NCBI RefSeq assembly: GCF_000429645.1
Contig: NZ_AUCG01000022.1
Coordinates: 1-64,000, forward strand
Origin: Niveispirillum irakense DSM 11586
GTDB lineage: Bacteria > Pseudomonadota > Alphaproteobacteria > Azospirillales > Azospirillaceae
Direction: 5' to 3'
DNA length: 64,000 nt
Part shown: positions 10,195 through 20,179 of the stretch, piece by piece
How positions within the stretch are numbered: the first letter of the stretch is position 1
Layout of the letters: every line of letters starts with the position of its first letter
The notes under the pieces: model-generated
Seen by the model: the letters and a program-made list of their open reading frames with translations, nothing else
What the model was told of the DNA's origin: nothing
Databases searched by the model: none
Program-made: the position numbers and the translations under genes

Positions 10195-12035
10195 ATCCGG
10201 TTCTCCATACGATCAGGAAAGGTCAGGGTCAGGCAGGTGGACCAGCCCGACCGGTTGCCCAGGGCCACCGTTCCGCCATGGGCCTCCATGATGCGGGCAA
10301 CGATGGCCAGGCCAAGGCCCGTGCCGCTAGGACGGCGCGATACGAAGGGTTGAAACAGCCTGTCACGGATATCGGTGGGGACGCCCGGGCCGTCATCGCA
10401 GATATGGATGCGCACCGCATCTCCCACCTCTTCCGCCATCACAGCCAGACGCTGGCCATGGGCGGCGGCATTTTCCAGCAGATTGACCAGCACCTGACGC
10501 AGCCGGCGGGAGTCCGCCCGAATGGACAGTTCCGGATCGATATCGGTCTCCACCCGCAACCCCGGCAGTCCCGACATGGCCAGCGCCACAGCGTCCGCAA
10601 CCAACAGAGGGCTTAGTTCCAGCCGGGCAGTACCAGCATAATCCATGACATCGCGAACCAGCATTTCCATGCGGTTCACCTGCTCGGCGATCTCCGTCCG
10701 CACCTCCAGCGGAGCGCCCGTGGCGGCCATGGTGATGATATTCAGCGGGTTACGCAAATCGTGCGCCACGGTCGCTGCCAATTGGCCAAGCTCGGCCAGT
10801 CGCGCTTCCTGCTGGCGTTCCCGTTCTGCCCTGGCCAGCACTTCCGCCCGGTCCAACCGAGCGGCTGCCTCTGCCAGGCAACTGGCGAAAAGGCCAGCCG
10901 CGTAGCGGGGGCCGGGCGGGGCATCATCCCAGCCGACCAAATGGCAGCACCAACCCCGTACATCCCGCGACAGAACCAGGGCTGGCATCGGCCCCTCCGC
11001 CGCCTCCAGCCGCACATTGACCGGCAGCCCCAGACGCAAGCCGATCAGCGCGGAGGCCCGATCCAGCAACGCCGGCCAGTCGGCGGGCACTGCCAAATCC
11101 TCGCGCCAACGCTTCAGATCGGCCGCGGAAACCTCCCCGCCGGGAAAGACCAGACGATCGGCAATGAAACGCAAAGGCTTTAAAATAGCGAGCATGATGA
11201 AGGTCATGCCCATCATCAGCAGCCAGGTTTCCAGCCCGGCAAAGGGGGTGCCCGCCGCCAGCGGCCATGCCATCACCAGCGTCGCGGCAGCGGCCATCAA
11301 ACCCATCAGCAGCAGCCAGACCAGCATCCGCCGCACCCACAAGTTCACATCCATCAACTGGTAGCGCAGGATGCCATAGACCAACGCCACCGAATAAAAC
11401 GGCAGGCCCAGCACAGGCCAGGGATAGGCATCGATGCCCAGGGGCGGAAAGGCGAAACCCGTCAGGCTGATCAGACCGATCAGGCTGGAACAGCAGATGG
11501 CCGCCGCCTGCCGCCGCCGTAGCCCTGTCAGGTCCAGCCAGCCCTTGAACAGCCGCAGATGCCCGGCGACCGACAGCAATCCGCAGACGCCGATCACCAC
11601 CCAGCCGGCAGTGCTGGGGATGAAGACACCACGGAAGCCGCGCCACGCCACCACCTGACCAGGATCGACAACCATGCCCAATATCGTCGCCGCCACCGCC
11701 AGCCCATAGGCAACACCAACCAGTGGCCCCGTGGCACCACAGCGCACGAAGGCCAGCACCAGATGCACGAACACAGCCGAGGGCAGCGGCGCGAGCGCCA
11801 GCAAGGTGCCGACCGCCCCGTCGCTGACCGGTCCGAACAGGGGTGGCAGGGCTTGCCCACCGCTCCAGATCGCTACACCGGCCAGAAACAAGGCCAACAG
11901 CCGCGCACCCGGCACCGGCGCGGCCTTCAACAACAGCAGCAGGGCCAACGCGATGCCGGCCAGCGCCGACAGCACCAAAGCGCCGACATAGAACAAGGGG
12001 GGGATCATGGCTTCTGTAAACATCGTTGACAGCAT
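10191..12035 (-). CDS. Membrane sensor histidine kinase
   Basis: The N-terminal half contains about eight hydrophobic segments (residues about 10-300). A GAF-like linker region and a HisKA domain follow, with the phosphoacceptor His425 in ATVAHDLRNPLN. The ATPase domain has an N box (NLLENAAAHG), a G1 box (DDGPGVP) and a G2 box (GTGLGLAI). Layout and length (614 residues) are like PrsK-type kinases with a multi-spanning N-terminus. It overlaps the response regulator by 4 bp, which makes the pair secure. The start is uncertain: ATG codons at 12035, 12023 and 12008 are all possible and none has a strong ribosome site. The signal sensed is not evident. Confidence 0.92.
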   Translation of the reverse strand: MLSTMFTEAMIPPLFYVGALVLSALAGIALALLLLLKAAPVPGARLLALFLAGVAIWSGGQALPPLFGPVSDGAVGTLLALAPLPSAVFVHLVLAFVRCGATGPLVGVAYGLAVAATILGMVVDPGQVVAWRGFRGVFIPSTAGWVVIGVCGLLSVAGHLRLFKGWLDLTGLRRRQAAAICCSSLIGLISLTGFAFPPLGIDAYPWPVLGLPFYSVALVYGILRYQLMDVNLWVRRMLVWLLLMGLMAAAATLVMAWPLAAGTPFAGLETWLLMMGMTFIMLAILKPLRFIADRLVFPGGEVSAADLKRWREDLAVPADWPALLDRASALIGLRLGLPVNVRLEAAEGPMPALVLSRDVRGWCCHLVGWDDAPPGPRYAAGLFASCLAEAAARLDRAEVLARAERERQQEARLAELGQLAATVAHDLRNPLNIITMAATGAPLEVRTEIAEQVNRMEMLVRDVMDYAGTARLELSPLLVADAVALAMSGLPGLRVETDIDPELSIRADSRRLRQVLVNLLENAAAHGQRLAVMAEEVGDAVRIHICDDGPGVPTDIRDRLFQPFVSRRPSGTGLGLAIVARIMEAHGGTVALGNRSGWSTCLTLTFPDRMENRI

Positions 12036-12129
12036 CCTATCAGGAACTGTTCACGCCGTTAACGCCGCTACCGCCCTGGATAGGGCGATAAGCGCCGGAA
12101 ACCGGCCTGAACACTGCCGATACAGCACA

Positions 12130-12145
12130 TGGCATGCCAATCGCA
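12130..12145 (+). promoter_or_regulatory. Predicted sigma-54 (-24/-12) promoter for the operon starting at 12204
   Basis: TGGCATG-N4-TCGCA is present, with GG (12131-12132) and GC (12143-12144) separated by exactly 10 bases as sigma-54 requires. It lies 58 bases upstream of the start codon and points away from the adjacent sigma-54 activator operon. The core is the same (TGGCATG, TCGCA) as the element ahead of flgI in this window. Possible activator sites between 12036 and 12129 include the short palindrome GCCGGAAACCGGC near 12093. Confidence 0.5.
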
Positions 12146-12203
12146 ATGAAGGTCCCGGGCGCCCCGTTCGGTGGCGCTGATATGAACAGACAGGAGATTG
12201 GCC

Positions 12204-12548
12204 ATGGCCTCGCTTTCCCTGACCCTGATGGGCTGGTTTATTACGCTTGCCCTTTCCTCTATCGCAGCCGCGGCCTTATGGCGGCCCCTGCTGGTGTTGC
12301 TGGGTGACCTGTGCGGCACCGAACAACGGTCGCGCTTCTGGACCATCTGGTCTGTGGCGATGGTGATCCTGGTCCCGCTGCTGGCAGTCTCAGCCGTCAA
12401 TCTTAATGGCGACGTCGTGCAGGTACTGCGCGGCGTGGTGTTCTATGCCGTGGGTGGCATCGTTATGGCGTTATTGGGGATGGGGGGCGCCATCTGGACA
12501 CGCACGCCCCGTGGGGAGGATCTGCCGCCCCGGCGGGAGGTGATGTGA
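12204..12548 (+). CDS. Small membrane protein of unknown function
   Basis: A 114-residue protein with about three hydrophobic segments (LMGWFITLALSSIAAAALW, FWTIWSVAMVILVPLLAV and VVFYAVGGIVMALLGMGG) and a short charged C-terminal tail. I do not recognise the family. ATG 12204 is preferred over an in-frame TTG at 12198 because AGGAG lies 7 bases upstream of it. Its TGA overlaps the ATG of the SDR gene by 1 base (TGATG), so it is the first gene of a coupled three-gene operon under the predicted sigma-54 promoter. Confidence 0.7.
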   Translation: MASLSLTLMGWFITLALSSIAAAALWRPLLVLLGDLCGTEQRSRFWTIWSVAMVILVPLLAVSAVNLNGDVVQVLRGVVFYAVGGIVMALLGMGGAIWTRTPRGEDLPPRREVM

Positions 12549-13846
12549 TGCGCATTCTGATCGTCGGTGCCGGCGGCTTCGTTGGCCGGCACCTGCTGGC
12601 AAGGTTGGCCGGTGGTGATGATGGGGTGATCGCGGCGGGCCGCAATTCCAACCGGTTGCGCCGCTTGTTTGCGGATCTCCCTGTCATGGAATGCGATCTG
12701 GTCCGCGACACGGCAGCCGAATGGCATCCAAGGCTGGCTGGCATTGATGCCGTTATCAACCTGGCGGGCTTGATCCGCGACGGGGCCGGCGGCTTCCATG
12801 CCGTGCATGAGCAGGGCGCCAACGCCCTGTTCGATGCCTGCCTAGCCACCGGCGTCCGCCGTGTCATCCAGTTGTCAGCCTTGGGTGCCGACGAAACGGG
12901 AACCAGCAGCTATCATCGCAGCAAGAAAGCAGCCGACGATCACTTGGCGGCTCTGGACCCCACGGGCCAGCGCCTGGATTGGGCCATCCTGCGCCCCTCG
13001 CTGATCATCGGGCGCGGCGGGGTCAGTACGGAGATGTTTGCAGCGCTCGCCGCCACCCCCCTGCCCCTGCGGTTGGGTCCCGGTAACTGGCAGGTACAAC
13101 CAATCCATGTTGACGATGTCATTGACGTGATCCTGGGCCTGCTTCACCGCGCGGAGCCCTTCGCCCGACGGCTGAATCTGATGGGGCCGGCACCGATGAC
13201 AACGGATGAGGTCACCTTGACTTTGCGCCGTTGGCTGGGCCTGCACTCCGCCCCCTTCATTGCCCTGCCCGCCGCATTCCTGACACTGGGTGCGTTGTTG
13301 GGGGACCGGTTCGGGCTGGGGCCGGCATCGCGTGACAGTCTGGTCATGCTGAAGGCCGGAAATGTCGGCGATGCCGGCCCGATGCGCGAAGTCCTGGGCC
13401 GGCCGGCGCGGGCCTTGCCTGTGGCGCTGGCCCGGCACCCGGCAATGGCGGCGGACCGCTGGCGGGCGAGGTTGCTGCCACTGGCAATGCCGCTGCGCCT
13501 GCTACTGGCCGCAATCTGGATCTGGACAGGCATCGTCTCGCTGGGGCTCTACCCCGTGGCGGACAGTTACGCGCTGCTGGCACCACTGGGGCTGACAGGA
13601 CTGTCGGCTGGCATAGCACTCTACACGGGAGCGGTGCTGGACCTGGCGCTGGGGCTGGCCCTGCTTTGCCGATGGCGCCCGGTGGTGGTGGGGACCATGC
13701 AACTGGCCCTGATGGCCGGTTACACCGTCCTGATCAGCCTGTACCTGCCTGAATTGTGGCTGCATCCGTTCGGAGCGATCACCAAAAATCTGGCTGTCGC
13801 CGGCGCCACGCTGGTCATGATGGCGATGGAGACCGAAAATGGATGA
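12548..13846 (+). CDS. NAD(P)-binding SDR/epimerase fused to DoxX-like membrane domain
   Basis: The N-terminal part is an atypical short-chain dehydrogenase (Rossmann motif GAGGFVG at residues 7-13, a YHRSKKAADDHL segment supplying Y-x3-K, residues about 1-290). The C-terminal part (about 300-432) has four hydrophobic segments of the DoxX-like type (LLLAAIWIWTGIVSLGLYP onward). This fusion is known as an SDR family oxidoreductase with a DoxX-like domain; its substrate is undefined. It overlaps the next gene, a DUF2269 protein, by 8 bp. ATG 12548 is used; a GTG lies 3 bases upstream. Confidence 0.85.
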   Translation: MRILIVGAGGFVGRHLLARLAGGDDGVIAAGRNSNRLRRLFADLPVMECDLVRDTAAEWHPRLAGIDAVINLAGLIRDGAGGFHAVHEQGANALFDACLATGVRRVIQLSALGADETGTSSYHRSKKAADDHLAALDPTGQRLDWAILRPSLIIGRGGVSTEMFAALAATPLPLRLGPGNWQVQPIHVDDVIDVILGLLHRAEPFARRLNLMGPAPMTTDEVTLTLRRWLGLHSAPFIALPAAFLTLGALLGDRFGLGPASRDSLVMLKAGNVGDAGPMREVLGRPARALPVALARHPAMAADRWRARLLPLAMPLRLLLAAIWIWTGIVSLGLYPVADSYALLAPLGLTGLSAGIALYTGAVLDLALGLALLCRWRPVVVGTMQLALMAGYTVLISLYLPELWLHPFGAITKNLAVAGATLVMMAMETENG

Positions 13847-14306
13847 GTATATCCTGCTGAAATATGTCCATATCCTCAGTTCGACGCTTCTGTTCGGCAC
13901 GGGCCTGGGCACGGCCTTCCATGGCTGGATGGCCAACCGGTCGGGCAACCTCTCAGCGGCGGCTGTGGTCAACCGCAATGTCGTCTGGGCCGACTGGTTG
14001 TTCACAACGCCAGCCGTCATCGTGCAGCCGATAACGGGCATCTGGCTCGCCCGCATCACAGGATATCCGATGGATAGCGGCTGGCTGCTGGCAGCCATCC
14101 TGCTCTACCTGCTGGTAGGGGCCTGCTGGCTGCCCGTGGTCTGGCTGCAGATCCGGATGCGACGCCTGGCCGAGACCGCCCTGGCCGCCGGCACGGGCCT
14201 GCCGCCGCTCTACCACCGCTATGCCGCCATCTGGTTTGCCCTGGGATGGCCCGCCTTCATCGGCGTACTCGCCATTTTCTATCTGATGATCGCCAAGCCG
14301 GATTAG
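13839..14306 (+). CDS. DUF2269 family integral membrane protein
   Basis: The 155-residue protein has four hydrophobic segments. The opening YILLKYVHILSSTLLFGTG and the inner WADWLFTTPAVIVQPITG are typical of DUF2269 (predicted integral membrane protein). These often sit beside SDR-DoxX fusion genes, as here. Function is unknown; a membrane redox or carrier role together with the preceding gene is inference. The 220 bases that follow hold no gene and only a short imperfect direct repeat (ATTGAAATTGC/ATTGAAGTTGC near 14412-14433). Confidence 0.85.
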   Translation: MDEYILLKYVHILSSTLLFGTGLGTAFHGWMANRSGNLSAAAVVNRNVVWADWLFTTPAVIVQPITGIWLARITGYPMDSGWLLAAILLYLLVGACWLPVVWLQIRMRRLAETALAAGTGLPPLYHRYAAIWFALGWPAFIGVLAIFYLMIAKPD

Positions 14307-14528
14307 ATGTCAGCGCAAACCGCAACAGTCGCCTTGAACCTTTTCTGAAACTTGCTGGCGACGGGGAAACCTGAGCGGCCTGCACCACCTTGGGTCAAAA
14401 CTGGCGCATGCTATTGAAATTGCATTGAAGTTGCGTTGAGAGGGCGATTCCAAGGTGTTGACTTCTGACTTGAAGGATTAACTGCAACCAATCCAGACGG
14501 TCAGGACAGATGCGATGGCCGGCTGAAC

Positions 14529-17201
14529 TTATAGTGCTTCCACCTCTACGGCCGATACGATGGCTTGGCCTTTGACCGGGACGAATTGCAGTGTCAGATT
14601 TCCGTCCTTGACCTTCACCTTGAATTCCCGCTTCACCATCGTCATGGGCGCCCCGGCAAGGGCGGCGACGTCCAGAGAACGGAGCTTCTTCTCACCATTG
14701 GCAATGACGTCGAACTGCCGTTCCCCCGCTGCGGCGGACGGTTCCACAAAGGACAGGGTGACGCGATAGGTGCCATCCGCCACTGGCAGGCGATAGGTAA
14801 AGTCGCCTTCGCGATAGGTGGAGATCAGGTTCGTGTCGGCTGTCCCATGCACCTCCTTGCGCGGACGCGGCGGACCATAGCCGCTGGGCGGCTGGACGCT
14901 GCCAGCGGTCCCACCGATGAAGAAGGCATCCGACCCGAACCGCCCACCAGCACTTTCCGCCGCCACCAGCGCGCCGCTATCGATCCGGAAGGCACGCGCG
15001 GAACCGGCCTCCAGGGTCCAGTTTACGCCATCTTTGACCGGCCCTTCTGCGAACAACCCGACGGCGGTCAGCGCATTGTTACCCTGGTCCAACTGCACAT
15101 TCTCCCAGATGCAGATCTTCTGGGGGCAGTCCTTACGCATGCCCAGCGCACGCCCGTTCAACTGAAGCTCCGTCGCGGGCGCGTTGCTGTAGACGCGAAT
15201 ATGGGTGACCGGGTAGGCCCGGTTCACATAGCGGCGACCGGTAATATGCACGGTCGGGGCCGGGTTCCAGTTGGCCTTGTAGAAGAAGAACGCATCCTTC
15301 TTGACCTTCCGGTCATAGGTGACGAGGCCCTTGGTATTGATATCCTGCGCATCACCCTCCTTGCGGACCAGCGTCGCAAAGTCAAACGCATTCCACAGCC
15401 AGGTCGCCCAAAGGTCCGTGCGTGCACCCAGGATGGCCCAGCTTTCTTCATGAAAATAGCTGAGATATTCCTCCGGCTGGTCACGGCCACGGGCATCCAC
15501 GGGGCCACCCATCACATCGTCCGTATGGATCGTCACCGCCCCGCCGGCCCCATATTCCGTGATGGAAAGCGGCTGGTCAGGCCGGGCGGCACGAAGGGCG
15601 GCAATGTTTGACCCCAGATCGGAGGGCTTGCCGTAATACCAGCCGAAATAGCGGTTGGCTCCGCCCAGATCGGCCTCCGTCGCGACGATGGGGATCTCCG
15701 CATCACCAAACATGCCGCCTTCACAGCAGGTGGCCAACACCGTGGGACGGCTTGGGTCGGTCGCGGTACTCAACGCGCGCAGTTCCCGCAACAAGGGTGC
15801 AGGGTCGGAACCGGACGTGATGCCAATGAAGGGCGCCACAGGCGTGGACCCGAAATCCACCTCATTGGCGATGCCCCAGGTGACGACGGCGGCATGGTTA
15901 TGGTTCTGCCTGATCAATTCCTGCAATTGCTGGCGCGCGTTGGCAATCAGGCCGTCGGTCGCCACCATCTTGCCAGGCGGGGTCCAGGCGGACACCAGCG
16001 GGATTTCATCCCAAAGGATCAGCCCATATTTATCGGCCAGTTCATGGATGGTGGGACCATGCTGATAATGGGTCAACCGGATGGTATTCGCCCCCATCTC
16101 CCGGATGATCTCGACATCTTTTGCGATGTCCGCCTCATCCATGGCCCAGCCCTTGCCTTCCATATCCTGGTGCAGGCCGACACCATGCAGGCGAACCGGT
16201 TTGCCGTTCAGGATCAGGCCCTGGGCGGCATCGATGCGAACTTCACGAATACCGAATTTCTGTGTCACGCGGTCCAGGACGCGGCCCTGCGCGTCCTGAA
16301 ACTCGACCACCAGATCATGCAGATAAGGATCGGCGGTGCCTTGCCATAGCCGGGCATTCTTCACCGATAGGGGCTGTTCCAGTGTAACGGTACTGCCAGG
16401 CGCGAGATTGGCGCTCTGCGTCCCCTCCGCCACCACCTGACCGTCTGCGTCAACCAGCTTCGTGACGATCTGGACCTTGGTCTTGCGGGCACCGCTGTTG
16501 CGCGCATGAATGGCGACCTGCACCTGGGCGCTGGTCCCATCTACGGCCCTGGTGGTCGCATAAATGCCGGGCCCGCCATGGTCCATCATCTCCGCATGGA
16601 TATCACCGGTCGCGATCAGGGCCACCTTGCGATAGATACCGCCATGGACGAAGAAGTCACCAGCCAGGGGCAAAATGTCTGCGGTCGTGCTGCCGGGCGC
16701 CGGCTTGCTGTTATCGGCCTTCACGACCAGCAGGTTGACGGCACCCGGCTTCAAGGCCGCCGTCGCGTCCAGTCGGAAACGGGAGAAGCCCCCCTCATGG
16801 CGGCCAATATACTGGCCATTCAGCCAAATCTCCGCCCGCCGGCTGACCGCATCAAATTGCAACCATGCCCGCTTGCCCTTGAAATCACCCGAAGGCGTGA
16901 AGGACAGCCGATACCAGCCCGTCCCCTGGGTCTTGTTGATCGTGTCTGGCGTGTTCACACGATCGGGCGAGGGTGTCGTATAATAGCCGACCCTATTCCA
17001 TGTATGGGGTACCGCGACCTGGGCCCAATCGCCGTCCGGGAAATCCACCCGTTCAGCGGACGGCGCCTCCCCCAGATGAAAGCGCCACCCATCCTTCAGA
17101 TCCATCGTGATCCGCGGTTCCACCCCCTGGGCGAACGCCCCAGCTTGGGTGCCCAGGGCAAGGGACATGGCGACAGCAGTGGCGAGCAGGTGACGCTTCA
17201 T
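14529..17201 (-). CDS. Secreted glycoside hydrolase family 2 protein (beta-galactosidase-like)
   Basis: A signal peptide (cleavage after GAFA, residue about 24) suggests a periplasmic enzyme. It is followed by a GH2 sugar-binding jelly-roll (about 30-210), an Ig-like domain and a TIM barrel. The acid/base candidate is Glu447 (WGIANEV) and the nucleophile candidate Glu549 (SITEYGAGG). A C-terminal DUF4982/malectin-like region (about 660-890) ends the protein. At 890 residues it matches the larger GH2 beta-galactosidase/beta-glucuronidase class; the exact sugar cannot be read. It lies 48 bp downstream of a TonB-dependent receptor on the same strand, suggesting a small uptake-and-cleavage unit. 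Confidence 0.9.
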   Translation of the reverse strand: MKRHLLATAVAMSLALGTQAGAFAQGVEPRITMDLKDGWRFHLGEAPSAERVDFPDGDWAQVAVPHTWNRVGYYTTPSPDRVNTPDTINKTQGTGWYRLSFTPSGDFKGKRAWLQFDAVSRRAEIWLNGQYIGRHEGGFSRFRLDATAALKPGAVNLLVVKADNSKPAPGSTTADILPLAGDFFVHGGIYRKVALIATGDIHAEMMDHGGPGIYATTRAVDGTSAQVQVAIHARNSGARKTKVQIVTKLVDADGQVVAEGTQSANLAPGSTVTLEQPLSVKNARLWQGTADPYLHDLVVEFQDAQGRVLDRVTQKFGIREVRIDAAQGLILNGKPVRLHGVGLHQDMEGKGWAMDEADIAKDVEIIREMGANTIRLTHYQHGPTIHELADKYGLILWDEIPLVSAWTPPGKMVATDGLIANARQQLQELIRQNHNHAAVVTWGIANEVDFGSTPVAPFIGITSGSDPAPLLRELRALSTATDPSRPTVLATCCEGGMFGDAEIPIVATEADLGGANRYFGWYYGKPSDLGSNIAALRAARPDQPLSITEYGAGGAVTIHTDDVMGGPVDARGRDQPEEYLSYFHEESWAILGARTDLWATWLWNAFDFATLVRKEGDAQDINTKGLVTYDRKVKKDAFFFYKANWNPAPTVHITGRRYVNRAYPVTHIRVYSNAPATELQLNGRALGMRKDCPQKICIWENVQLDQGNNALTAVGLFAEGPVKDGVNWTLEAGSARAFRIDSGALVAAESAGGRFGSDAFFIGGTAGSVQPPSGYGPPRPRKEVHGTADTNLISTYREGDFTYRLPVADGTYRVTLSFVEPSAAAGERQFDVIANGEKKLRSLDVAALAGAPMTMVKREFKVKVKDGNLTLQFVPVKGQAIVSAVEVEAL

Positions 17202-17249
17202 GAGGAGAGCTTTCGTCAGTTTGGGTCCAGTCGCGGGAGACGGTACGGG

Positions 17250-19529
17250 TCAGTATTTCACGGAGAAACGGGCCCCCATATAGCGGCTGGCGTCCCGCGC
17301 TCGACGCCCGCGCAGATCAATCACCGTTGACGGGTTCGGATAGGGATTGGCGATCAATCCGTTGGTCAGGTCGTTCACACTGGAAAAATAGTGTTTGTCG
17401 AACAGGTTGCGGACAAACAGCGTCAGACGGTAGCGGCCCTGCTCCTTATCCTCGAAAGCCACGCTGACATTGGTGATGCCATAGGCATCCTGCACCGTGT
17501 TGGGATTGCCCCTGAGGTCGAAATTGACCTTGCTTTGCCAGCTATAACTAGCATTGACGAAACTGGTCACGGGCAGATCGCCCAACGGCACCTCCAGATC
17601 GGCGCCAACATTGAATTTCCATTCCGGCGAATTGGCCAGACGGTGGCCGGCGAGATCCTGGGCGCGGCCCCCCGTGGTGCGGAGCGTGCAGCCCAGTGCC
17701 GCCGTCTGCCCGAAATAGCATTCAGCATTGGGGAAGGAACGGATCGTTGCATCGGTATAGGCTACGCTGCCATTCAGGGTCAGCGTCTCGGTAGCCAGCA
17801 AGGAACCCTCGGCTTCCACACCCTTGGTCCGCAGTTTGCCGACATTGGCCAGGAACAGGCTGCCGCCGAACTCCGCTACCTGTGACTGCGCCTGGAAATC
17901 ATCATAATCGGTCAGGAAGCCGGTCAGGCTCAGGCTGGCGCGGCGATCCAGAAACCGGCCCTTGAGACCCAGTTCGTAGCTGTTGGAGGTCTCCGGACGG
18001 ACCGGATTGCGCGCCGGATTGGTGGGCGTGGAGAAGGAGGATGTCAGGTCGTAGGCCTGCCCCTTATACCCACGGGCATAGGTGGCGAACGCCATCACAT
18101 CGTCAGCCAGTTCCTGCTGGATACCGGCCTTGCCCGTGACCACTGTATCGCTGGCAGATCCACTCGTATTGAAGGGCGGGTTGCCGCCGGCATTGTTATA
18201 GCGGTCATAGACGAAGCTGATATTCTCCCGGCCCCAGCGCAGCCCCCCGATGAGCTTGGTGCCCGGTACGATGGTGTAATCGGCCTGGCCGAACATGGCA
18301 TAGGCTTCCGACCCAGCCTCGCCCCGCCAGTCACCGGGCTGCGCCGGACCGGTGCGGGTGAAGCGCCGGGTGAAGGTATTATCGGCATAGTAGAGGCCGG
18401 CAACATATTGCAGATCCCCCGATCCCGGCGAGGTCAGGCGCAGTTCATTGCTGAACGTATCGCCACGGAAGAACCCGAACTGCATCAGGCCGTTCGGCTG
18501 GCCGAGCAACGGACCCGTGGCACCATCGAAATCCGAACTGTCGGTCGCGAAATAATGGTTGCGGGCGGTGATGTTAGTGAGGGTGTGTTCCCCCAGGTAA
18601 ACATTGACCTTCAGGCTGCCACCATAATCCTTGGCGTCCGACACAGGTTCAGGATCAACACGTGCAGTGAAATTATGGGTGCCGGGGGTAATGCCCTCCA
18701 ACTGGGTATTGGTGGAAACGCCGAACAGGTTGCGGATACCGGGCGTTCTGCTGATCGCGACATACTCGCAGCAGTCAGCCTCAGTCTTCGCATAATGGCC
18801 TGACAGGGTCACATCAAAGCGGTCAGACGGTTCCCACAGGAATTTTGCCCGATAGTTCTCACTGTCGCGGCCATTGATCATGCGGCCAGTGGTCAGGTTG
18901 CGGATATTGCCGTCGTACCGGCCGATGGCGGCACTGGCCCGGAAACTCAACCCCTCGGCCAGCGGGCCGGACAGGCCGGCGGAATAACGCTGCTCATCAT
19001 CATCGGTGACCATAACCTCCGCAGAACCGGTGAACCTGTCCGTCGGCGCCTTGGTGGTGATGTTGATAACGCCCGCCGACGCCGCCTTGCCAAACAAGGT
19101 GCTTTGCGGACCCCGCAGGATTTCGATCTGCTCGATATCCTGCAAATCGTTGAAACCCTGGCCAGGCAGACCGGCCGCCACATCATCAATGACAACCAGC
19201 ACGCTGGCCTCAACCCCGATGGAGAAGGCGGACGTGCCGATACCGCGAAGGATGACGGCATTATTGTTCTGATCCGCCCCTTGCGTCACGGTCAGGCTCG
19301 GCGAAAGCTGTGTCAGGTCCTGCAGCCTGCTGCCGCCGACAGCGGCAAGGGCATCCGCGCCGATCACTGTCATCGCCACCGGCACATCCTGTGCGCTCTG
19401 CGCCCGTTTTTGGGCGGTAACGACAATCTCATCCAACACGAGTGCGGAACCAACCGTTGCTTCTTGCGCCACTACCGGTGTTGCAAACCCCAGAATGGCC
19501 AGCGCAGAGCACGTCATCGAACGGATCAT
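17250..19529 (-). CDS. TonB-dependent outer-membrane receptor
   Basis: The 759-residue protein has a signal peptide (ending PVVAQ), a TonB-box-like segment DEIVVTAQKR, a plug domain (VPVAMTVIGADAL to about residue 160, including IEILRGPQSTLFGK) and a 22-strand-type barrel. It belongs to the CirA/Fiu/proteobacterial receptor group with the typical AQKR start. The adjacent GH2 enzyme suggests a glycan or glycoside ligand, but many receptors of this group take siderophores, so the ligand is open. No sensor or regulator gene lies beside it. Confidence 0.93.
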   Translation of the reverse strand: MIRSMTCSALAILGFATPVVAQEATVGSALVLDEIVVTAQKRAQSAQDVPVAMTVIGADALAAVGGSRLQDLTQLSPSLTVTQGADQNNNAVILRGIGTSAFSIGVEASVLVVIDDVAAGLPGQGFNDLQDIEQIEILRGPQSTLFGKAASAGVINITTKAPTDRFTGSAEVMVTDDDEQRYSAGLSGPLAEGLSFRASAAIGRYDGNIRNLTTGRMINGRDSENYRAKFLWEPSDRFDVTLSGHYAKTEADCCEYVAISRTPGIRNLFGVSTNTQLEGITPGTHNFTARVDPEPVSDAKDYGGSLKVNVYLGEHTLTNITARNHYFATDSSDFDGATGPLLGQPNGLMQFGFFRGDTFSNELRLTSPGSGDLQYVAGLYYADNTFTRRFTRTGPAQPGDWRGEAGSEAYAMFGQADYTIVPGTKLIGGLRWGRENISFVYDRYNNAGGNPPFNTSGSASDTVVTGKAGIQQELADDVMAFATYARGYKGQAYDLTSSFSTPTNPARNPVRPETSNSYELGLKGRFLDRRASLSLTGFLTDYDDFQAQSQVAEFGGSLFLANVGKLRTKGVEAEGSLLATETLTLNGSVAYTDATIRSFPNAECYFGQTAALGCTLRTTGGRAQDLAGHRLANSPEWKFNVGADLEVPLGDLPVTSFVNASYSWQSKVNFDLRGNPNTVQDAYGITNVSVAFEDKEQGRYRLTLFVRNLFDKHYFSSVNDLTNGLIANPYPNPSTVIDLRGRRARDASRYMGARFSVKY

Positions 19530-20179
19530 CTTTTCACTCCCTAAGGTCTTTATTGTTGGAGGATGGCGATTGCATCCACGTTAGACACAGCACAGCCTTT
19601 GCATGCGCGTGACAGGGCAATGCGCCATTGACGACACGCCCACCCGCGCAAACATTGAATTTTTTGTGTGCGACTTTACGGCTGATCAGCCTGCAACGAG
19701 CATCCTTACTTCATCGCAGTGTTCTTGGAAACCATTAACTGGCATTACCAATAAGGCGCAAGACCCCTCAGCGTCAAGGATGTGAGATGAGCGGGAAGCA
19801 GCACCGGCGGTGCAAAATCATAAGTACGGAGCGATCGCTAAAAGCACGATAACTTATTGATACAAATCGATTTTTGCACAAAAATTTTTAAAATCACGGC
19901 TAATATCATTTTTACCGATAGAACGTATCAGAAATTAGGCGACATCAAAAGGTCTGACCTTTCTCAAGACTCCACTGTGGGAGGGCGCAAGAAGGGCTAC
20001 AAGATGTTGGGATTTTGCTTCTGTGCCAGCCACTTCCGTAAAATTCTTATTTTCAGCAAAGTGGCCTTACCATTTAGGCTGATGGTTTGCCAAGATGGCA
20101 ACTGAGATCATCAGGCGTCTCTTCCTCTGCCTGCTTCAGGATGCACGCGAGTTGCGACACTGTGAATTTCGACGTCTGC
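19530..20179. other. AT-rich gene-free region upstream of the TonB receptor
   Basis: This stretch has lower GC than the flanks, scattered stops and no recognisable protein. It must contain the receptor promoter. Short open frames (for example 19857-20105) lack ribosome sites and family features. Confidence 0.5.

Noticed and set aside
19542-19580. TGGCGATTGCA near the TonB receptor as a sigma-54 promoter
   Set aside because: GG and GC are only 5 bases apart instead of 10, and the orientation is away from the receptor gene.
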